Below are positions 32,907 to 32,979 of a stretch of DNA of 32,979 nucleotides, piece by piece. The stretch spans positions 1 through 32,979 of the forward strand of contig JACNGQ010000176.1 in NCBI GenBank assembly GCA_014384025.1, read 5' to 3'. Numbering within the stretch: the first letter of the stretch is position 1; every line of letters starts with the position of its first letter. This stretch comes from Planctomycetota bacterium (lineage in GTDB: Bacteria > Planctomycetota > Phycisphaerae > Sedimentisphaerales > Anaerobacaceae). A program made the position numbers and the translations under genes. The notes under the pieces are model-generated. The model was not told where the DNA came from, made no database searches, and saw nothing but the letters and a program-made list of their open reading frames with translations.

Positions 32907-32979
32907 TTGTGAACTCCTTTCAATTATTGGCAGGTTTTCATACCTGTAAAAACTACTATAAGCTTAAATCCTTTTTTTA

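Noticed and set aside
1-32979. CRISPR array, tRNA, rRNA or intact insertion sequence
   Set aside because: I saw no regularly spaced repeats, cloverleaf, rRNA-like sequence or transposase anywhere in the window.

Overview
The window most likely comes from a strictly anaerobic, Gram-negative-type bacterium, and I lean towards the Planctomycetota (class Phycisphaerae or a relative). The grounds are indirect. There is an Rhs wall-associated fragment whose wording resembles phycisphaeral Rhs proteins, a secreted FG-GAP/VCBS repeat protein, GGAG-type ribosome binding sites, and many oxygen-sensitive iron-sulfur enzymes. No rRNA or tRNA is present to settle the taxonomy.

Layout. Positions 1-403 (minus) hold the remnant of an Rhs-repeat gene with a frameshift. 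A lone Gfo/Idh/MocA oxidoreductase follows (462-1478, plus), then a 362-base gap with inverted repeats, hairpins and a possible promoter. From 1841 to 18812 runs a long plus-strand cluster, nearly all tightly spaced or overlapping: hdrC, hdrB, an HdrA(N-half)-NuoE fusion, an HndB-like ferredoxin, nuoF, a five-gene signalling cassette (DRTGG, CBS-ATPase, DRTGG, PHP, ATPase), a 1083-residue NuoG-N/ferredoxin/HdrA(C-half)/HdrA fusion, mvhD, a 62-residue unknown, a receiver-only response regulator, the [NiFe]-hydrogenase genes mvhG and mvhA, then a membrane histidine kinase, a second receiver-only regulator and the hydrogenase maturation protease. From 18910 to 32906 every gene is on the minus strand and converges on the first cluster: Na+/solute symporter, D-2-hydroxyacid dehydrogenase, FG-GAP protein, two-gene 2-oxoacid:ferredoxin oxidoreductase, rubrerythrin-like protein, DUF255 thioredoxin-fold protein, azoreductase, thioredoxin-like protein, MDR reductase, a triple CxxC-repeat protein, a small unknown, a receiver protein and a FlgM-like protein.

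How the genes fit together. The plus-strand cluster encodes what looks like one very large cytoplasmic electron-transfer assembly. A group 3 [NiFe] hydrogenase (MvhAG) would feed electrons through MvhD into HdrA flavin centres. From there electrons could pass to HdrBC (disulfide-type site), to NAD(H) through NuoF/NuoE, and to ferredoxin. This is the architecture of flavin-based electron bifurcation, but the domain arrangement is unusual: one HdrA appears to be cut in two, its first half fused to NuoE and its second half buried in a NuoG-like protein that also carries a second HdrA. The signalling proteins between the structural genes have no DNA-binding domains, so they probably control the complex or a partner switch rather than a promoter directly. 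In the minus-strand block the 2-oxoacid:ferredoxin oxidoreductase could share the ferredoxin pool, and the rubrerythrin, azoreductase and thioredoxin-like proteins would protect or repair such enzymes.
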